Shown here: in pieces, positions 5,353 through 9,307 of the stretch
Layout: each line of letters begins with the position of its first letter
Numbering within the stretch: the first letter of the stretch is position 1
Origin: Kiritimatiellia bacterium
GTDB taxonomy: Bacteria; Verrucomicrobiota; Kiritimatiellia; RFP12; UBA3636
Reading direction: 5' to 3'
Assembly (NCBI GenBank): GCA_017450425.1
Contig: JAFSUV010000154.1
Coordinates: 1 to 9,307, forward strand
DNA: 9,307 nt
Made by a program: the position numbers and the translations under genes
Notes under the pieces: generated by a model
The model's database searches: none
What the model was told of the DNA's origin: nothing
The model's input: the letters and a program-made list of their open reading frames with translations, nothing else

Positions 5353-5805
5353 ATGGCAACCGAAGTTCTTCTCGTCACCGACATCGACAAGCTCGGCCTC
5401 GCCGGCGACGTGGTGAAGGTCGCGGACGGCTACGCCCGCAACTACCTCATCCCCCAGGGCAAGGCGGAGTTCGTCACCGAAAGCGCCCGCCGCCGCATCG
5501 CGAAGATCAAGGCGGAGCAGGAAAAGGTCCGCAAGGCGCTGATCGACGCCGCGACGAAACTCGCCGGCTCGCTGAAGGACGCCTCCGTCACGATCCGCGC
5601 CAAGGTGAGCGAAGGCGAAGATCTCTACGGCTCGGTCGATGCCGCGCAGATCGCCAAGGCGTTCGAGCTTCTGGGCTTCCCGGAAGTGACGGCCGAAATG
5701 GTGCAGCTCGAGGAAAACATCAAGTCGCTCGGCACGTACGACGTCGAGCTGAAGCTCCACCCCGCAGTGACGCAGACCGTCAAGGTCTGGGTCGTGCAGG
5801 AGTAG
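5353..5805 (+). CDS. rplI: 50S ribosomal protein L9
   Basis: L9 binds 23S rRNA near the L1 stalk and reaches over the ribosome, limiting frameshifting and collisions. The 150-residue protein has the N-terminal domain EVLLVTDIDKLGLAGDVVKV and the signature DGYARNYLIPQGKAEF (25-40), a long central helix (about 42-75) and a C-terminal domain with LYGSVDAAQIAKAF and TYDVELKLHPAVTQTVKVWV. AAAGGA at 5339-5344 is well placed for the ATG. In many bacteria dnaB follows rplI; here parB follows after 10 nt. Confidence 0.96.
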   Translation: MATEVLLVTDIDKLGLAGDVVKVADGYARNYLIPQGKAEFVTESARRRIAKIKAEQEKVRKALIDAATKLAGSLKDASVTIRAKVSEGEDLYGSVDAAQIAKAFELLGFPEVTAEMVQLEENIKSLGTYDVELKLHPAVTQTVKVWVVQE

Positions 5806-5815
5806 AAAGCCGGCC

Positions 5816-6841
5816 ATGGCCAAGCCAACGGGCAAAAAGGCCGGCAAGTCCGTCAAAGCGCCTGCGCGCAAGCCCGCCCCCACGGTGCGGCTTGCCGAGG
5901 GCGCGCGGCGGCCCGCCCGCCTCGGCGGGCTCGGGCGCGGCCTCGACGCGCTTCTCGGCAGGGCGCCGGCGGATCTGAAGGCGGAATCCGCCGAGGTCCG
6001 GCCCGCCGCCGCCGCGGAGGCGCAGCGGCGCACCGTGGTCGATGTCCCCGTGGCGCTCATCCGCCGCTCTCCGTGGCAGCCCCGCCGGTTTTTCGACGAG
6101 GAGGCGCTTTCCGAACTCGCCGATTCGATAAGCGCCCACGGGATCGTGCAACCGCTCGCCTGCCGCCGCAAGGACGGCTTTTTCGAGCTCATCGGCGGTG
6201 AAAGGCGGCTCCGGGCGGCCCAGAAGCTCGGCATGGAAACCGTGCCCGTGCTTTTGGTTGACGCCCCCGACCGCGACGCGGCCGAAATCGCCCTCGTCGA
6301 AAACCTCCAGCGCGAGGACTTGAACGTGATCGAAGAGGCGGAGGGCTACAAGGCGCTCGCCGACGAGTTCAAGCTCACGCAGGGGGAGATCGCCGAGCGC
6401 GTCGGCAAGGCCCGCGCCTCGGTCGCCAACACGATGCGGCTGCTCGAGCTCCCGGACGAGCTCAAGCAGCTCCTCGGCGAAGGGCTTCTCTCCACGGGGC
6501 ACGCGAAGGTGCTTCTCGGCGTGGAGGACGACGGCGCCCGCACCCAGCTCGGGCGCGAATGCATCGAAGAGGGGCTTACCGTGCGCGCGCTCGAGCGCCG
6601 CATCGCTTCGCGCGCCAAAGCGCCGGCCCACCGGGTCCGTCCGGCCACGGACATCCCGCCGGACTACGTGAAGACGCTCGCCGACAAGATCGGCAGCCGC
6701 TTTTCCGCGCCGGTGCGCGTCGTGCCGTCCGTCACCTACGCAAACGGCCGCCACGGCCGGGGGCGCCTGGAGATCGACTTCTTCGGCAACGACGATCTTT
6801 CGCGCCTGCTCGATTTGCTCGGCGTCGATGTGAACGAATAA
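5816..6841 (+). CDS. parB: chromosome-partitioning protein ParB (CTP-dependent clamp)
   Basis: ParB binds parS sites near the origin, slides along DNA as a CTP-gated clamp, and works with ParA and SMC in chromosome segregation. The 341-residue protein starts with a basic Lys/Ala tail, then GLGRGLDALLG (38-48), the usual ParA-stimulating region. The CTP-binding domain follows: SPWQPRRFF (85-93), GIVQPL, GGERRLRAA (127-135) and ENLQREDLNVIEEAEGY (162-178). A helix-turn-helix (about 187-210, TQGEIAERVGKARASVANTM) reads parS, and the C-terminal dimer domain ends in FFGNDDLSRLLDLLG. The Asn of the common NPxQPR motif is Ser here. No parA is adjacent, and I found no parS-like site in the window. 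It is 10 nt after rplI and 15 nt before def. Confidence 0.95.
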   Translation: MAKPTGKKAGKSVKAPARKPAPTVRLAEGARRPARLGGLGRGLDALLGRAPADLKAESAEVRPAAAAEAQRRTVVDVPVALIRRSPWQPRRFFDEEALSELADSISAHGIVQPLACRRKDGFFELIGGERRLRAAQKLGMETVPVLLVDAPDRDAAEIALVENLQREDLNVIEEAEGYKALADEFKLTQGEIAERVGKARASVANTMRLLELPDELKQLLGEGLLSTGHAKVLLGVEDDGARTQLGRECIEEGLTVRALERRIASRAKAPAHRVRPATDIPPDYVKTLADKIGSRFSAPVRVVPSVTYANGRHGRGRLEIDFFGNDDLSRLLDLLGVDVNE

Positions 6842-6856
6842 AAGTCCGGGGAAGCC

Positions 6857-7411
6857 ATGGATATCGCGAAATACGGCGACCCCGTGCTTTCAAAGAAGGC
6901 AATCCCGGTCAAGGCGGTGACACCCGCCCTGCGCACGCTCGCGCACGAGATGCTGGCCAAGATGTACGAGGCGGACGGCGTCGGCCTCGCAGCCGAGCAA
7001 ATCGGCCGCACGGAAGCGCTGTGCGTAATCGACGTGCCGCCTTCGGCGCAGGGAAGCGACGCTTCCCTCAACGCTGCGGTCCGCATGCCGATGATCATGT
7101 TCAACCCGGTGGTGTCCGCAGCCGAAGGCTCGCAGCGCGGCTCGGAGGGATGCCTCAGCTTCCCGGGCATCTCGGCGCAAATCACGCGCGCCAGGTCCGT
7201 CACCGTCGATTGGATGGGCGAAGACGGCAAGCACTATTCGGCGCGGGTTCACGGGTTGCTCGCCCGCGCCGTGCAGCACGAGGTGGATCACCTCTCCGGC
7301 ATCGTTTTCGTGGATCGCGTTTCGGCGACTCAGTCGGTGCTCCTGCGCGGCAAGCTCTCGCGGCTCAAAAAGGAAACGTCCGCGGCCTTGCGCAAGGCAA
7401 ACGCGCAATAA
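6857..7411 (+). CDS. def: peptide deformylase
   Basis: Def removes the formyl group from the initiator methionine of new proteins at the ribosome exit, using a bound metal ion, usually iron. All three signatures are present: GVGLAAEQ (41-48), EGCLS (97-101, metal ligand Cys99) and HEVDH (141-145, ligands His141 and His145, catalytic Glu142). The length of 184 residues is normal for bacterial enzymes. GGGGAAG lies a few bases before the ATG. It is the last gene of the plus-strand unit and is followed 20 nt later by the terminator hairpin. Placement with pth and ribosomal proteins fits a translation role. The usual neighbour fmt is not in the window. Confidence 0.97.
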   Translation: MDIAKYGDPVLSKKAIPVKAVTPALRTLAHEMLAKMYEADGVGLAAEQIGRTEALCVIDVPPSAQGSDASLNAAVRMPMIMFNPVVSAAEGSQRGSEGCLSFPGISAQITRARSVTVDWMGEDGKHYSARVHGLLARAVQHEVDHLSGIVFVDRVSATQSVLLRGKLSRLKKETSAALRKANAQ

Positions 7412-7427
7412 TGCGCCAGCCCAAGGG

Positions 7428-7465
7428 AAAAGGCCGGCGCGGCTGAAGCCGCGCCGGCCTTTTTT
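7428..7465. terminator. bidirectional intrinsic terminator between def and rpoC
   Basis: A perfect 12-bp stem, GGCCGGCGCGGC (7432-7443) with GCCGCGCCGGCC (7448-7459), closes a TGAA loop (TTCA on the other strand). Four A precede it and six T follow, so both strands read stem plus U-run; the A/T flanks extend pairing to about 16 bp. It lies between the convergent ends of def (7411) and rpoC (7489) and should end both transcripts. Confidence 0.93.
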
Positions 7466-7488
7466 GCATGCGTCCGGGACGCCCGGCG

Positions 7489-9307
7489 CTACTCGTCGTC
7501 TCCCTCGTCCTGGACTTCGGCCTCTTCGTCCTCGAAGTCGGCGGCGGCGGCGGCGAGATCCGCGGCGGCGGCGTCGGCGGCGGAGCCGAGCTCGCCATCG
7601 GACCAGTCGCCATCCGGAACGTAGTCGCCGACATCGGCGGACTCGGCGGACTCTTCGACTTCCCCGGCGCCGTCTTCTGCGGAGCGGTTCGCCAAAGCGG
7701 CGGCGCGCGCGGCGGCGAAGGTCGCCTCCTCCTTGAGACCCTCGGCCTCGGCTTCGGCGATCTGGGCGCGGCGAAGCTTCTCCTCTTCCGAGAGCGGCAT
7801 GTCCTCCTCGGCGATCGGCTCTGCGAGCGCATGGACGCTCACGGAGCGGTACATCGGGAAGCCGGTGCCGGCCGGGACGAGGTGGCCGATGATGACGTTC
7901 TCCTTGAAGCCGCGCAGGTTGTCGTGCGCACCCTGCGTCGCGTTGTCCGTGAGGACGCGCGTCGTGTCCTGGAAGGACGCGGCGGAGATGAAGGAGTCCG
8001 TCTCGAGCGCCGCCTTGGTGATGCCGAGCAGGATCGGCTGCGCTTCCGCAGGGCGCTTGCCTTCGAGGATCGCCTCTTCGTTCACCTTCATGAACTGCTC
8101 GTGCGAAACCTGGTCGCCCCAGAGGAAGCGGGTGTCGCCGGGATTGGTGATCTTCACCTTGCGCAGCATCTGGCGGACGATGATCTCGATGTGCTTGTCG
8201 TTGATCTCGACGCCCTGGAGGCGGTAAACGGACTGCACCTCGTTGACGAGGTAGCGCTGCAGCTCGTCGCGGCCGCACACCTCGAGGATCTCCTGCGGCG
8301 AGAGCGACCCCTCGGTGAGCGGCTGGCCCTTGCGCACACGGTCGCCGATATAGACGATGATGTGCTTGCCCATCGGGATGTAGTGCCGCTCCTCGGTGTC
8401 GGTCGTCGCATCGCGCACGATGACGACGCGCTTGCCGCGCTCGTTGTCGCCGAAATCGACGACGCCCTCGATCTTGGCGATTTCCGCCACGTCCTTGGGC
8501 TGGCGCGCCTCGAAGAGCTCGGACACGCGCGGAAGACCGCCCGTGATGTCGCGCGTCTTCGTTTCCTTGCGCGTCGTCTTGGCGAGCTGGTCGCCGGCGG
8601 CGACGGCCTGGCCGTCCTTCACCGTGACGATCGCGTCGTTCGGCAGCGAGTAGAAGCCGAGGGCGACGGGCTTGCCGCCCTCCCCTTCGCCCATGACGAT
8701 CACCTGCGGGTGCAGGTTCTCCTTCGTTTCGACGACCTTGAGCTGGGCGACGCCGGTCTTTGGATCGACTTCCTTCTCGACCGAGACGCCTTCGACGAAG
8801 TCGTTGAACTTGACGACGCCGGGGTGCTCGGACAGAATCGGCGTGGCGTAGCCGTCCCACTCGGCGAGCTTGAACTTGGCCTGGACCTTGTCGCCGGGGC
8901 GGGCGTGGACCGTCGCGCCGATGGGCGGCGAGAACTTGTCCGCCTCCATGCCGTCCTTGTAGATCGACACGGTCGCGCCCTGGTTGAGGACCACGGTGTC
9001 GCCGTTGTCGCGCACGACATATCGCAGGTCGTCGGAGAAGCGCACTTCGCCGGCGGCGCTCGTCACGTGGTCGGTGCTCGTCACCGAAGTCGATGCCGTG
9101 CCGCCGACGTGGAACGTGCGCATCGTGAGCTGCGTGCCGGGCTCGCCGATGGACTGCGCGGCGATGATGCCCACGGCGGCGCCGATCTGGACCGGCTTGC
9201 CCGTGGCGAGGTCGCGGCCGTAGCACTTGGCGCACATGCCGTGCTCGCTCTGGCAGGTGAGGCCGGAGCGGATCCAGACGGAGCGCAGGTTGAGCGGCTC
9301 GATGGCC
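7489..9307 (-). CDS. rpoC: RNA polymerase beta-prime subunit, C-terminal part (5' end outside the window)
   Basis: About 605 C-terminal residues of the catalytic polymerase subunit; the reading frame runs off the right edge. It opens with SGLTCQSEHGMCAKCYG, three of the four Cys of the second zinc site (spacing 7 and 3, as in E. coli). Next come GIIAAQSIGEPGTQLTMR and TFHVGG, the trigger-loop N-terminal helix. A large insertion follows (about visible residues 75-250), matching the SI3 domain inside the trigger loop of Gram-negative enzymes. The trigger loop resumes at TRDITGGLPRVSELFEARQP. The conserved end regions NEVQSVYRLQGVEINDKHIE and LLGITKAALETDSFISAASF and the GFKENVIIGHLVPAGTGF block complete the core. 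Beyond it is an extension of roughly 110 residues, first a Glu/Ala helix, then an acidic tail. An in-frame ATG at 9237 is internal and not the start. Confidence 0.97.
   Translation of the reverse strand, partial: AIEPLNLRSVWIRSGLTCQSEHGMCAKCYGRDLATGKPVQIGAAVGIIAAQSIGEPGTQLTMRTFHVGGTASTSVTSTDHVTSAAGEVRFSDDLRYVVRDNGDTVVLNQGATVSIYKDGMEADKFSPPIGATVHARPGDKVQAKFKLAEWDGYATPILSEHPGVVKFNDFVEGVSVEKEVDPKTGVAQLKVVETKENLHPQVIVMGEGEGGKPVALGFYSLPNDAIVTVKDGQAVAAGDQLAKTTRKETKTRDITGGLPRVSELFEARQPKDVAEIAKIEGVVDFGDNERGKRVVIVRDATTDTEERHYIPMGKHIIVYIGDRVRKGQPLTEGSLSPQEILEVCGRDELQRYLVNEVQSVYRLQGVEINDKHIEIIVRQMLRKVKITNPGDTRFLWGDQVSHEQFMKVNEEAILEGKRPAEAQPILLGITKAALETDSFISAASFQDTTRVLTDNATQGAHDNLRGFKENVIIGHLVPAGTGFPMYRSVSVHALAEPIAEEDMPLSEEEKLRRAQIAEAEAEGLKEEATFAAARAAALANRSAEDGAGEVEESAESADVGDYVPDGDWSDGELGSAADAAAADLAAAAADFEDEEAEVQDEGDDE

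Noticed and set aside
6890..9235. 781-codon minus-strand frame across def and rpoC
   Set aside because: It overlaps rpoC in another frame, runs antisense through def and the terminator, and has Arg-rich low-complexity composition. It is a shadow of rpoC codon bias.

Overview
The window is high-GC bacterial DNA, dense with chromosomal housekeeping genes. It holds no phage, IS, CRISPR or defence genes. The order ispE - tRNA-Gln - prs - rplY - pth - rpsF - ssb - rpsR - rplI, the Shine-Dalgarno sites before the ribosomal protein genes, and an RpoC with the large trigger-loop insertion seen in Gram-negative lineages suggest the Planctomycetes-Verrucomicrobia-Chlamydiae group (Verrucomicrobiota/Kiritimatiellota-like). 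This placement is inferred from gene order and protein character, with no search behind it.

Layout. Positions 1-429 hold no clear complete gene. They contain a possible Arg/Ala-rich C-terminal tail of an upstream gene (to 205), an AT-rich patch, and two tandem copies of a CTCTGCGCCTCTGC repeat. A small unrecognised three-helix membrane protein follows (430-873). ispE (931-1898) is next. It is recognisable from end to end but broken by an apparent one-base deletion near 1431, and its last codons lie inside the same-strand tRNA-Gln(UUG) gene (1855-1925). A run of 11 C and a pyrimidine-rich leader without a Shine-Dalgarno site lead into prs (1988-2914).

From prs to def (2914-7411) all genes are on the plus strand with gaps of 10-38 nt and look like one operon: rplY, pth, rpsF, ssb, rpsR, rplI, parB, def. 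A 12-bp GC hairpin with A and T flanks (7428-7465) ends the unit. It also serves rpoC, which converges on it from the minus strand (7489 to beyond the window end).

The operon combines PRPP supply (prs), ribosomal proteins (L25, S6, S18, L9), rescue of peptidyl-tRNA (pth), N-terminal deformylation of new proteins (def), single-strand DNA binding (ssb) and chromosome segregation (parB). Apart from parB and ssb it is a translation-centred growth operon. I found no convincing undescribed system. The points most worth checking are the ispE frameshift, the ispE/tRNA overlap, the C-run leader of prs, the tandem repeat, the orphan membrane protein, and the leader shared by the ribosomal protein genes.
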